From Syntrophomonas sp. UBA5314 (GTDB lineage: Bacteria; Bacillota; Syntrophomonadia; Syntrophomonadales; Syntrophomonadaceae), in assembly GCA_002410325.1 (NCBI GenBank), contig DHRK01000019.1:1-64000 (forward strand): a stretch of 64,000 nt of DNA, written 5' to 3'. Shown piece by piece: positions 33,797-42,439 of the stretch (position 1 is its first letter; each line of letters opens with the position of its first letter). The translations under genes and the position numbers were made by a program. Below the pieces are notes generated by a model. The model was not told the DNA's origin. It was given only the letters and a program-made list of their open reading frames with translations, and ran no database searches.

Positions 33797-35110
33797 TTGG
33801 CTGAAAATAAGAACCGGCGAAAAACGTACGCAATAATCAGTGTGGTCCTGTTGGCGGCAGTACTGGTGGTTCTATTCTTTCCGCTAGTACCTTTTAGAAC
33901 GGCAAGAGTTAACGGAAATGCCGGTATAGCTGCGAACCGCCTACCTGCCGATTACAACCGGGGAAGGCTGGAGCAGCTGCCCGTTTATGACGAGAATAAC
34001 AAACGCAACAGCTTCCAGGTGGATGTAAGGAGCACCGATCTTTCCGGATTGGATCTGTCGGGCCGGCTCAAGGACCTTTCCTACGCCAATTTTGACAGCA
34101 AGACGGTCTGGCCGGCTTCCCTGCCGGTCGAGTTCAATCCCCGGCTGCTTATGGACCTGGGTAAAAATCCGGGGCTGAACATCAGGAAGCTCCATCAAGA
34201 CGGAGTGACCGGAAAGGGAGTCAGCATAGCCATCCTGGATCAGATGCTCCTGGTCGATCATAAAGAATACCGGGATAATTTGAAGTTCTATGAAGAAATC
34301 CACGCGGCTGACGAAGGCTCCGCCTCAATGCACGGTTCCGCGGTAAGTTCCATCGCACTGGGCAAGAGCGTGGGGGTTGCCCCGGAAGCCAATCTATACT
34401 ATATTGCCGAAGCCAACGGTACCTTCACTATTTTTGGCATGCTTACCGGCAACCGGTGGGCCTTTGATTTTACGTATTTAGCAGAATCGGTAAACCGGAT
34501 TGTTGAGCTGAACCAGACCCTGCCCCCGGATCAAAAAATCCGGGTCATTTCTATGTCCGTAGGCTGGGCGCCCCATCAAAAAGGCTACCAAGCTATAGAT
34601 GAGGCTGTAAAACGAGCCCAAGCTGAAGGCATCCTTATTCTTTCCACGGTAAACGAAAAATATTACGGCATAAGCCTCCTGGGCCTGGAAAGAAGCCCTT
34701 TCCAGGATGCTGACGACCTGAACAGCTATGAACCTGGTTTATTTCTACAAGACTGGTTTTATGGCGAGCCGGATGATTTCAACCCCCAAAAGACCATCTG
34801 GGTCCCGATGGACAGCCGGTGCACCGCCAGCCCTACCGGGAACGAAGACTATGCCTTCTACAGAAGCGGGGGCCTGAGCTGGGCAGTCCCCTACCTGGCC
34901 GGTTTATACGCCCTGTGCTGCCAGGTCCAGCCCGCTATCACCCCGGAGCAGTTTTTAGCCGAACTTATCGCCACCGGCGACACCATCACGATTGTAAAGG
35001 ACAGCCAAACCCGTCAACTGGGGACCATTCCCAATCCTGCAAGACTGATCGAAAAACTGCGCCCGGCCCAGCCTGCAAAGGTCATAGAACTGGGCCACAA
35101 CGTAAGTTAG
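33797..35110 (+). CDS. membrane-anchored subtilisin-like (S8) serine protease
   Basis: 437 residues from a TTG with GGGAGG nine bases upstream; a longer frame from 33680 lacks a binding site. One N-terminal membrane segment (YAIISVVLLAAVLVVLFFPL) anchors or exports it. Catalytic Asp: VSIAILDQMLLVDHKEY; His: ASMHGSAVSSIALG; oxyanion Asn: ILILSTVNEKYYG; Ser: GGLSWAVPYLAGLYALC. These follow the S8 order D-H-N-S, but each motif departs from the textbook form (MHGSAV for HGTHVA, GLSWAVP for GTSMAAP), so it is a divergent member whose substrates are unknown. A terminator follows. Confidence 0.85.
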   Translation: MAENKNRRKTYAIISVVLLAAVLVVLFFPLVPFRTARVNGNAGIAANRLPADYNRGRLEQLPVYDENNKRNSFQVDVRSTDLSGLDLSGRLKDLSYANFDSKTVWPASLPVEFNPRLLMDLGKNPGLNIRKLHQDGVTGKGVSIAILDQMLLVDHKEYRDNLKFYEEIHAADEGSASMHGSAVSSIALGKSVGVAPEANLYYIAEANGTFTIFGMLTGNRWAFDFTYLAESVNRIVELNQTLPPDQKIRVISMSVGWAPHQKGYQAIDEAVKRAQAEGILILSTVNEKYYGISLLGLERSPFQDADDLNSYEPGLFLQDWFYGEPDDFNPQKTIWVPMDSRCTASPTGNEDYAFYRSGGLSWAVPYLAGLYALCCQVQPAITPEQFLAELIATGDTITIVKDSQTRQLGTIPNPARLIEKLRPAQPAKVIELGHNVS

Positions 35111-35141
35111 GGTACGAATCACGCCGCTCGAAAAACAAGCC

Positions 35142-35170
35142 AGCCCCCGGGCTGATAAGGTTCGGGGGCT
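35142..35170 (+). terminator. terminator of the subtilisin-like gene
   Basis: AGCCCCCG (35142-35149) pairs with CGGGGGCT (35163-35170), loop of 13, followed by TTGTATT. Confidence 0.75.
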
Positions 35171-35582
35171 TTGTATTGATGTGCAAATTCAAAACCTACT
35201 ACGGCATTTATTAAGTTTTATTGTCATTAATGATTGCCTTATTACATTGCACTTTTGCCCCTCCTTTATTAAAAGACAACAGCTCCTTTGGAAAATTCGG
35301 TTGTCGGGTCCCAATAGTATCATTTAGGGATTTATGGGGTCTTTTTTGTTTTCTACTTGCCAAAAGCCAGGTAACATTATATCTTAAGGTTGTGTTACTT
35401 TATATATATTTTAGTTGCTTTATATAAGCTAATCGAGTTAATTTTAATCATGTTTTGTAATGTTTTGTCTTGTTATAGGTGAGTTAATCTTGATTATATT
35501 TTGCGCAAAAATAAGAGGTTCACTAACTCGGGAAGAAACACTTTTTCTTGATTAATACTATTTCTTCAAGCCGAAATAACCT
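35171..35582. other. AT-rich intergenic region upstream of the riboswitch-like leader
   Basis: About 410 bases, much more AT-rich than its surroundings. A 68-codon plus frame at 35221-35427 has no homology I recognise and no ribosome binding site. Promoters for the downstream operon are expected here, but no single good -35/-10 pair stands out. Confidence 0.4.
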
Positions 35583-35730
35583 AAAAAGTGCTCCATGGTA
35601 TTTTGGGTGATAAGCCCTCGGGTATATCCGGAAACAGATATGTCTTCCATGGGAAAAGGGGGCTTAGCCGATCAGATATAGGGTTAGAGATGGCCCCACT
35701 TTTTGGGTGGAGCCATTTATTATTTTTAGG
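35583..35730 (+). promoter_or_regulatory. riboswitch-like leader with terminator (Moco/tungsten-cofactor RNA candidate)
   Basis: A compact folded region: TAAGCCC (35611-35617) pairs with GGGCTTA (35660-35666), enclosing an eight-pair stem with the loop CGGAAACA (35621-35644) and a TTCCATGGGAAAA segment, followed by GCCGATCA (35667-35674). A ten-pair terminator follows (35690-35699 with 35707-35716) with a T-rich tail. AAAAAGTG (35583-35590) can pair with CACTTTTT (35697-35704) of that terminator as an antiterminator. The GGAAAC loop, TTCC-TGGGAAA and GCCGATCA elements resemble, from memory, the Moco RNA family, and the genes controlled (metal ABC transporter, MoeA) fit. Confidence 0.6.
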
Positions 35731-35875
35731 GAGGTGTGAATAATTAGTCACTGAGTTATTCGAAAGACTTAATACTTGAGAGATTGTATTATAACTTGCG
35801 TTTAATATTGTTTAGGATTTTTACCCAATCGGCAAACACAAGGGATCCCTGGATAATATTGAAGGAGACCCAAAA

Positions 35876-36898
35876 TTGAGAATTAGCAGTAATGATCACT
35901 TTAAAGCTAAAATAGTTGGCCTGGTTTGCTTAACGATAGCTCTGTTTTTTGTGTCATTTTTGGTTGGAAGGTTTTCAATATCTCCGGCAACTGTTTTTCA
36001 TATCATATTGGCGAAATTTTATGCGATACCACAAAATTGGGATACCACCCTGAACACCGTTGTCTTGCAGGTACGTCTTCCCAGGATTGTGCTGGGGATT
36101 ATATCCGGAGGAGCTCTTTCGGTAGCCGGGGCGTCCTATCAGACCCTGTTCAAAAATCCGATGGCATCACCTGATATTTTGGGGGTTTCGGCAGGCGCTG
36201 CGTTTGGCGCGGCCCTGGCAATGATCAACAATGCTTCCTGGTGGCAGATTCAGGGTACGGCTTTTGTTTTTGGAATCGTTGCGGTAGCGGCTGCCTATAT
36301 CATTGCCTTTGTATTCAGCAGTAACACGATTACCGTACTTATATTGGCAGGAATCGTCGTTTCGAGCCTGTTTCAGTCGCTGCTCACCATCATAAAAACA
36401 CTGGCCGATACGAATAATGCACTGCCGACCATTACCTATTGGCTGATGGGAAGTTTGGGCAAGGCCAAAAACGAGGATGTTTTAATCATGTTGCCAGCAT
36501 TGGCTATCTCCCTGTTGATGATATTTATTTTTCGCAGTCAGATCAACGTTTTGGCGGCGGGAGAAGACGAGGCGCGTACGATGGGGGTAAACGTTACTTT
36601 AGTCAAGCTAGTCGTCGTTGCCAGTTCAACGCTGATGACCGTTTCGACGGTCAGCATCTGCGGGATTATCGGCTGGGTGGGCATGGTCGTGCCGCATATG
36701 GCCCGCATGCTTACCGGCGCGAGCTTCTCGAAACTCGCCGTTACTTCATTTTTTATCGGCGGAGCCTTTTTGCTAACTATCGACAATGTTATTCGTGGGA
36801 TCGAAGGAGTTGAGTTGCCACTGGGCGTACTGACCGCTTTGGTTGGGACTCCTGTATTCGTGTTATTACTGTCAAGGGTTAAAAAGGGGTGGTCGTAA
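35876..36898 (+). CDS. FecCD-type ABC transporter permease
   Basis: 340 residues with about ten membrane helices. The family motifs RLPRIVLGIISGGALSVAGA and LFKNPMASPDILGVSAGAAF near residue 75 and GWVGMVVPHMARMLTG near residue 263 are those of BtuC/FecCD permeases for iron complexes, cobalamin and, in the MolB type, molybdate/tungstate. The TTG start has GAAGGAG eight bases upstream. Its stop overlaps the ATPase start (TAATG). First gene of a six-gene operon behind the riboswitch-like leader. Confidence 0.9.
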   Translation: MRISSNDHFKAKIVGLVCLTIALFFVSFLVGRFSISPATVFHIILAKFYAIPQNWDTTLNTVVLQVRLPRIVLGIISGGALSVAGASYQTLFKNPMASPDILGVSAGAAFGAALAMINNASWWQIQGTAFVFGIVAVAAAYIIAFVFSSNTITVLILAGIVVSSLFQSLLTIIKTLADTNNALPTITYWLMGSLGKAKNEDVLIMLPALAISLLMIFIFRSQINVLAAGEDEARTMGVNVTLVKLVVVASSTLMTVSTVSICGIIGWVGMVVPHMARMLTGASFSKLAVTSFFIGGAFLLTIDNVIRGIEGVELPLGVLTALVGTPVFVLLLSRVKKGWS

Positions 36899-37683
36899 TG
36901 TTAACTGTTCAAGGACTAAAATTTTATTATCACCCGGACATAACGATTTTAAAGGATATTTCCCTTGAGCTGGCTGGCCATGATATTTTATGCCTGCTTG
37001 GCCCGAATGGAACGGGCAAGACAACATTACTCCGCTGCCTTCTGGCGCTTAATAAAATAAAGAGCGGAAGCATTAAAATTGACGGATGTGATTTAACCAA
37101 AATATCCGCCAAAAATAGAGCGAAAATGATGGCCTATGTTCCACAGGCTACAAGCATGGCCTTTCCGTATGAAGCAAGAGAGGTGGTGCTGATGGGGCGG
37201 GTGGCTCATCTGCCCACCGGAGGCCGCCCGACCCATAAGGACCAGGAGCTTGCCGACGAAGCAATGGAACGGTTGGGAATCCTGCATCTGCACCGGTCTC
37301 AGTTCAATGAAATAAGCGGCGGCGAAAAGCAGATGGTATTAGTGGCCAGAGCCCTGGCTCAACAGGCCAGAATTATGATTATGGACGAACCGACCGCTAA
37401 TCTTGATTACAGCAACCAGGTAAGAATGCTTAAGGTGATTAAGTCATTAGCCGAACAGGGCTACTCCATTTTAATGACCACGCATTTACCGGATCATGCA
37501 TTTTTGGCCTGCAATAAGGTGGCGCTTATGCGCGATGGCTTGTTAATGGCACAGGGGTTGCCCGATGAAGTCTTAACCAGCGAAAACCTGTCCAAACTCT
37601 ACGCAGCACCTGTTTGCGTGACGAAGGCAGATCTGCATCCGTGGGAGGGGGAAGCCAAAGTCAGTATTCCTATCATGAATTAA
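36898..37683 (+). CDS. ABC transporter ATP-binding protein (FecE/MolC type)
   Basis: 261 residues. Walker A GPNGTGKTTLLR near residue 35, Q-loop YVPQATSMAFPYEAREVVLM, signature EISGGEKQMVLVARAL near residue 138, Walker B RIMIMDEPTANLDYSNQ and the switch His in TTHLPDHA. The VLMGRVAHL block is typical of ATPases that pair with FecCD permeases. The start codon overlaps the permease stop, so the two subunits are coupled. Closely similar to the ATPase at 59616-60398. Confidence 0.92.
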   Translation: MLTVQGLKFYYHPDITILKDISLELAGHDILCLLGPNGTGKTTLLRCLLALNKIKSGSIKIDGCDLTKISAKNRAKMMAYVPQATSMAFPYEAREVVLMGRVAHLPTGGRPTHKDQELADEAMERLGILHLHRSQFNEISGGEKQMVLVARALAQQARIMIMDEPTANLDYSNQVRMLKVIKSLAEQGYSILMTTHLPDHAFLACNKVALMRDGLLMAQGLPDEVLTSENLSKLYAAPVCVTKADLHPWEGEAKVSIPIMN

Positions 37684-37704
37684 TCGTAAGGAAAAGGAGT
37701 AATA

Positions 37705-38754
37705 ATGATGAAATCAAGCAAAAGAGCCTTGGCACTGCTCGTAATAACCGCACTGGTGATGATATGCTTAACGGGCTGCCAAAAAAGCACACCAACCGCA
37801 ACCCAGATAACAGGTGAACGCACCGTAACGGACATGGCGGGAAGGACGGTAAAGCTCCCCGCCGAGATCAAAACCATTGCGACTTTTGGATCAATTGGCG
37901 TGCTTAACGCCTTTGTGGAGACGATGGGTGAAGGCAGCAAAATCTGCAATGAAATGTCGCCTTCATTCACAAAAAAAGATACCTGGAAATACCAGTACGT
38001 ATTTGCTCCTCAGATAAAAAACGGCCCCGTATTTGAGGATGCCAGCCGTGCGATTCAGATGGAAAAGGTTTTGCAGGCGAAGCCCGATCTCTGCCTTTCT
38101 ATGGATAAGGCAACGGTTGATCTGCTGGCAGCGCAGGGATTGAATGTCATCTACATTTCCTGGGATAAACCGGAAGATGTAAAAACTTGTATTACACTAT
38201 TAGGCGATGCGCTCAATAAGAAGGATGTTGCTGCAGACTATCTTGCTTGGTTTGACAAAACGGTTGCCAGGGCACAGGATCTGACCAAAAACCTTAAGGA
38301 GCAAGACAAGAAAAAGGTTGTCTATGGCAGCGTAAGCACATTAACCCAACCTCATCTTATTGCCGAGTGGTGGATTCCCGCGGCTGGTGGAATCAGTGTT
38401 ACCGACAACGGACGAACTGCCCAATCCTTGACCTATACTATGGAAGATCTGCTGCAATGGAATCCTGATGTTATGATCCTTTCCGACAAAGCAATCGAAA
38501 AGGATGTTTTTGCCGAAGCGCGTTTAGCCAATATTTCTGCAATGAAGAATCAACAGGTCTTTATCGTTCCGTGTGTAGCACATGTTTGGGGCAACCGTAC
38601 GCCTGAGCAGCCTTTGACCATTTTGTGGACGATCAATAAGCTGTACCCGCAACTTGAAACGACGGAAGCCCTTAAGCAGGATATTTCTTATTTCTATAGT
38701 CATTTCTTCAAAATTAATCTAACTGATGATCAACTCCAAGAAATTATCGGTTAA
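37705..38754 (+). CDS. ABC transporter substrate-binding lipoprotein (FecB/MolA-like)
   Basis: 349 residues. Lipoprotein signal ALLVITALVMICLTGCQKS with lipobox LTGC. The mature part has the class III binding-protein (TroA/FecB, PF01497) pattern, starting RTVTDMAGRTVKLPAEIKTI, with VLQAKPDLCLSMDKATVDLL and YTMEDLLQWNPDVMILSDK. The ligand is not readable; the FecCD-type MolABC systems carry molybdate/tungstate, and the operon genes (MoeA, riboswitch-like leader) favour that. AAGGAG five bases ahead of two adjacent ATGs. A hairpin follows the stop. Confidence 0.88.
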   Translation: MMKSSKRALALLVITALVMICLTGCQKSTPTATQITGERTVTDMAGRTVKLPAEIKTIATFGSIGVLNAFVETMGEGSKICNEMSPSFTKKDTWKYQYVFAPQIKNGPVFEDASRAIQMEKVLQAKPDLCLSMDKATVDLLAAQGLNVIYISWDKPEDVKTCITLLGDALNKKDVAADYLAWFDKTVARAQDLTKNLKEQDKKKVVYGSVSTLTQPHLIAEWWIPAAGGISVTDNGRTAQSLTYTMEDLLQWNPDVMILSDKAIEKDVFAEARLANISAMKNQQVFIVPCVAHVWGNRTPEQPLTILWTINKLYPQLETTEALKQDISYFYSHFFKINLTDDQLQEIIG

Positions 38755-38777
38755 TAGTGATTGGAAAACTCACTTAG

Positions 38778-38802
38778 AGAAGGGGTGCGCCGCACCCCTT
38801 CT
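38778..38802 (+). terminator. strong hairpin inside the operon
   Basis: AGAAGGGGTGCG (38778-38789) and its exact complement (38791-38802) around one base. There is no T-run, so it is more likely an mRNA-stabilising or partial stop between transporter and cofactor genes than a full terminator. Confidence 0.5.
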
Positions 38803-38865
38803 CACCCATAAATAAAAGGCGTAACAACGGCCAAGTGATTTTGCAGATATGAGAGGTAAGGAATT

Positions 38866-39711
38866 ATGAACTTAATAAACATGCATCAGGGATCTATCCT
38901 ACGGGAAACTCAGGAACGTATTCAATCGGAATTAGGTGATGATATAAACGCCATAACTTTGGAACGATTGGTCATCGGCCTGTTTTTTACGGGGGTTAAG
39001 CTTAGCAATGGAGTAGGCGGCATCTGTTTTACACCTATAAAAACGATCCCCGAAGCGGTTTGCTGTCCAAGTTCCGCTAAAGCCATGCCCAACTCCGGGA
39101 AAATCAAAGGAACCCCAGTATTAAACCTGCTTGAGGCAATGTACAAAGGGAATCCTCTGCGCAAAGCAATCGGCATCGCCGTTTTAAATGCCCTTTCCGA
39201 AACCTGTTGGCAAAAGTCAGACTCGAGAGACTATGAAGTAGAGAGAGGCGTTGATGCGCTGGATGTTGTGGTAATTGCTGAAGAAGCATATGTCGTAGTG
39301 GTCGGTGCACTGGTACCTTTTTTAAAAAAGTTGAAAAGCCGCGGAAAGCCTTTCACTATTCTGGAGATGGATCCCTCGACCCTAAAATATGACGAAATGC
39401 CCTTTTATGTTCACGGCAGTCAAGCTGCGGAAGTCATACCGAACGCCGATGTGTTGGTAATAACCGGCACAACTTTGATCAATGACACTTTGGATGAATT
39501 ACTGCGTTTGACGAAACCGGAAGCGCAGATTGTCGTTGTAGGACCGACCGCCAGTCTAATGCCGGACGCTTTTTTTAAGCGGGGAGTCGATATCATAGGC
39601 GGGGTGTCCGTGACCCACCCGGACGAATTATTAGATTTGTTGGCCGAAGCCGGCTCAGGGTATCATTACTTCGGCAAATTTGCAGACCGAACGGTAATAA
39701 GACAACGCTAA
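38866..39711 (+). CDS. DUF4213/DUF364 protein (putative metal-chelation/enolase-like fold)
   Basis: 281 residues. The N-terminal half (RLVIGLFFTGVKLSNGVGGI, then CFTPIKTIPEAVCC) matches DUF4213, and the C-terminal half (PFTILEMDPSTLKYDEMPFY, ADVLVITGTTLINDTLDELL, IVVVGPTASLMPDAFFKRGV) is the Rossmann-like DUF364, annotated as putative heavy-metal chelation. These proteins often neighbour Fec-type transporters and metal-cofactor genes; the biochemical role is unknown. RBS GAGGTAAGG lies shortly before the ATG. Between the binding protein and MoeA in this operon, it may handle the imported metal or cofactor. Confidence 0.85.
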   Translation: MNLINMHQGSILRETQERIQSELGDDINAITLERLVIGLFFTGVKLSNGVGGICFTPIKTIPEAVCCPSSAKAMPNSGKIKGTPVLNLLEAMYKGNPLRKAIGIAVLNALSETCWQKSDSRDYEVERGVDALDVVVIAEEAYVVVVGALVPFLKKLKSRGKPFTILEMDPSTLKYDEMPFYVHGSQAAEVIPNADVLVITGTTLINDTLDELLRLTKPEAQIVVVGPTASLMPDAFFKRGVDIIGGVSVTHPDELLDLLAEAGSGYHYFGKFADRTVIRQR

Positions 39712-39787
39712 ACGGGAAAGCCGTCCGGGCATATATCCCCCAAAATGAGATGGTTTTTGTAAATAAATGAACAGAAGGGATTTATAT

Positions 39788-41032
39788 ATGAAAGACTTTA
39801 ATCACCCCTGGACATCTCGGGAAGATACATTGAGGCTTTTACTTGAACGTTCCCAGTTTCAGCCTCGAATAGAGACAATACCTGTACGGGATTCCCTGGG
39901 AAGAATCACCGCCCGGGAAGCAATTGCCCGGAACACGCTGCCCAACAGCCCCGCCAGTATGCTGGACGGAATTGCTATAAAATCAGCTAATTTGAGTGAC
40001 GAATTAGCTGTCAAAATCGCTGATCTGAGTGCCGGAATTCCCGGTACGGAAAGCTGGCAGGAAGGAAAAGACTATGTTTTTTGCAATACCGGGGTGGGAA
40101 TACCAGACGAATTTAATACGGTTGTTCGGATTGAAGACGTGGAAATTGACGATGACGGTAGACTGAGAATAATGAGCAAACCCCAGCCGGGGCAAAACGT
40201 CAGGCCAGAGGGCAGTATGATGCAGTCAGGGAAAGTTCTGGTCCCGGCTTATTTTCAGCTTGGTCCGGGACAACTGGGTCTTTTGACGGCAGGCGGTATT
40301 ACTGAGGTAGCCGTCCTGGAAAAGCCCAGAGTTGCTATCATCCCCACCGGGAATGAACTGGTGCCGGCCGGATACAAGCCGCCGCGCGGGATGAATGTGG
40401 AATTCAACGGCACCATGATCGAAGCCCAGGTAAAAACCATGGGAGCGGAAGCGCGGTTGTATCCCATTACGCATGACGACCCCCAGGATATAAGAAACGT
40501 ACTAAACGACGCTTTGGACTGGGCCGACATCGTTATCTTGAATGGAGGTTCTTCCAAGGGTACGGACGACAAGGCCATGGAAGTATTGGCAAGCATCGGC
40601 GAAATACTGGTCTACGAAGTGGATTACGGGCCAGGCAAACATACTACTGTGACCATGGTTGGAACCAAACCAATCGTAGGTACTGTAGGCCCGACCATCG
40701 GCGCCGAATATGCAGTTGAATGGTATGTGCTGCCGCTTATCAATAAATATCTTTCTTTACCTACCATTGCTCCCCGGCGCCTACAGGTAAAATTACTCGA
40801 TGAAATTCCGGCCCCGACGCCTTTTGATTTTTATGCCCGGCTGATGGTCAATCGGGTTAACGGAACCTATGTCGCCAAACCAACCGGTTCACGCAACGCT
40901 TCCCTGGTCAGCCAGATGATGTCAAATGCCGTACTTCATATTCCCAAAGCAAGTCAAGGATTTACCGCGGGGGAAATCGTAGATGTTGAATTGCGCTATC
41001 CGCTGGAATGGATAAACACTATCGATGAATGA
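39788..41032 (+). CDS. moeA: divergent MoeA-family molybdotransferase
   Basis: 414 residues. MoeA order is kept: IPVRDSLGRITAREAIA, NSPASMLDGIAIK (family PxxxxSxMDG), VRPEGSMMQSGKVLVPAYFQ, VAIIPTGNELVPAG (GTGDEL-like), ADIVILNGGSSKGTDDK (family GGVSxGxxD), but the usual GLPGNPVS block reads GTVGPTIGAEY. MoeA inserts molybdate or tungstate into adenylylated molybdopterin. The changes place this in a side branch, so the substrate may differ. GAAGGG lies eight bases before the ATG at 39788; the ATG at 39767 lacks a binding site. Its place after a metal transporter supports a metal-insertion role. Confidence 0.82.
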   Translation: MKDFNHPWTSREDTLRLLLERSQFQPRIETIPVRDSLGRITAREAIARNTLPNSPASMLDGIAIKSANLSDELAVKIADLSAGIPGTESWQEGKDYVFCNTGVGIPDEFNTVVRIEDVEIDDDGRLRIMSKPQPGQNVRPEGSMMQSGKVLVPAYFQLGPGQLGLLTAGGITEVAVLEKPRVAIIPTGNELVPAGYKPPRGMNVEFNGTMIEAQVKTMGAEARLYPITHDDPQDIRNVLNDALDWADIVILNGGSSKGTDDKAMEVLASIGEILVYEVDYGPGKHTTVTMVGTKPIVGTVGPTIGAEYAVEWYVLPLINKYLSLPTIAPRRLQVKLLDEIPAPTPFDFYARLMVNRVNGTYVAKPTGSRNASLVSQMMSNAVLHIPKASQGFTAGEIVDVELRYPLEWINTIDE

Positions 41033-41087
41033 AGATGACGTTTATTAATCCACTATCCTGAGTACTATATTGAAAGGTGGCCGGACT

Positions 41088-42122
41088 ATGAATCTTGATT
41101 ATGTTTTGGACAAATCATCGGAAACTTCACCATCTCAGGAAGAAGCGCTCTTTCTTTTTCGAAAAAGTAGGGATGTGAATGAAGCAAGCAAGATTTTTGC
41201 AACTGCTGCACAAGTTCGCGATCGGGAATTGGGCCGAATATTTAAATTAGATGGAGAAATTGCACCGGTAACTTCTTGTCAAATCAAACCCATGTGCAGG
41301 TATTGTACTTTTTCTCAGGAAACTTTAACTCCTGAAGAAGTCCTGGAGGGGCTTAAACTTGCTGAAAAAGCTGGTATCGGGGACATACGCCTGAGCGGGG
41401 GATCGGATCTTTCCAGTGACGGTGATGAAGTAATCGAACTGGTCCGAATGGTAATGGCCAATACTAATCTTCGAGTACATGTCAACATAGGCCCCGTATA
41501 TTCGCAATATAATCTTGAAACGCTCAAGCTTTTGGGGGTTATCGAGGTAGGCAGTTCTCTGGAAACCATCAACCCGTCCGTATTCAAACAGACCAAGCCG
41601 GGCGATAGTCTGGTATTTCGCATTGAAACCGCACAGGCTATAAACCGCACCGGGCTAAAGCTGCAGAGTATTATTATGGTGGGCCTGGGAAGTTCAGACG
41701 AAGATTATATTGAACATCTTTTTTTCCTCCAGCAACTAAAAAACCTGACCCACTTACCAATATCCCGGTTCAATCCATTTAAGGGCACACCAATGGAATC
41801 CCGCCGCCGCGCATCTCCATGGGAGGCAGCCCGCTTGTGTGCGGTGGCCCGTTTAGTCCTGCGTACCCCTGATATACGTATCGCCGCTGGTGGAGGTCCA
41901 GACGATATTCCTCTCTGGCTTATGGCGGGCGGGAACCGGATTACTTCACTTTTCATACATCATAATAAATGTGAACCGGAAAGATTTTCTGGAGAAAATC
42001 CGTTACATATAGAAAGAACCTTTACGAACAAGCTTGAGGTCGTAGACCGCTCCTCAATCTGTCGATATTTTGCTGAAGACGCAGGCTTTTCGGTAAACCC
42101 TTCCAATAGAGCGGACCAATAA
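41088..42122 (+). CDS. HmdB/BioB-like radical SAM enzyme with CX5CX2C cluster motif
   Basis: 344 residues. The N-terminal part resembles BioB-type enzymes (AAQVRDRELGRIFKLDG), but the iron-sulfur motif is CQIKPMCRYC (residues ~67-76), CX5CX2C, instead of the usual CX3CX2C. That spacing is the hallmark of HmdB, the radical SAM protein of the [Fe]-hydrogenase guanylylpyridinol cofactor. GIGDIRLSGGSDL supplies the SAM-binding GGE-like motif; LQSIIMVGLGSSDEDYIEHL and ISRFNPFKGTPMESR are BioB/HmdB C-terminal blocks. AAAGGTGG is seven bases before the ATG at 41088. It ends the operon. No hmd gene is in the window, so the true substrate is open. Confidence 0.75.
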   Translation: MNLDYVLDKSSETSPSQEEALFLFRKSRDVNEASKIFATAAQVRDRELGRIFKLDGEIAPVTSCQIKPMCRYCTFSQETLTPEEVLEGLKLAEKAGIGDIRLSGGSDLSSDGDEVIELVRMVMANTNLRVHVNIGPVYSQYNLETLKLLGVIEVGSSLETINPSVFKQTKPGDSLVFRIETAQAINRTGLKLQSIIMVGLGSSDEDYIEHLFFLQQLKNLTHLPISRFNPFKGTPMESRRRASPWEAARLCAVARLVLRTPDIRIAAGGGPDDIPLWLMAGGNRITSLFIHHNKCEPERFSGENPLHIERTFTNKLEVVDRSSICRYFAEDAGFSVNPSNRADQ

Positions 42123-42139
42123 GAAATTAGTGAAAGGAA

Positions 42140-42155
42140 AGGCGGCTGGCCGCCT
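42140..42155 (+). terminator. hairpin at the end of the metal/cofactor operon
   Basis: AGGCGGC (42140-42146), TG, GCCGCCT (42149-42155). A short GC-rich stem directly after the last stop; the T-run is absent. The rest of the gap to 42439 shows nothing recognisable. Confidence 0.5.
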
Positions 42156-42439
42156 CACTATGCAGTTCTATCGTTCTGTCGCATACCCCCGATACCGACT
42201 CGTAATGGGTAACAATCCCGTTTCTGCTTCCGGCTCTTTTTCGCAAAAGGAACGTATCCCTATGCTTTCCACCGTATGGTAATATTTAACGAAAACCGGC
42301 TATTAACCGGGATTTAGGCCATTTCTGAGGGGGGGAACTCCGGCTGAACCTGTTTTGCACTCAAAATGCTGCAAACTAATGATAAAATGATGCGTAGCAG
42401 TATGTAGTTGTAGAACTTTTCATGGAAAGGAGTCATGTC

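Noticed and set aside
35221..35427. 68-codon plus frame in AT-rich leader
   Set aside because: No start signal or recognisable domain; likely chance in AT-rich DNA.
35728..35760. AGGGAGGTG after the riboswitch-like terminator as a ribosome binding site
   Set aside because: The following GTG runs into TAG or TGA within a few codons; no gene begins there.
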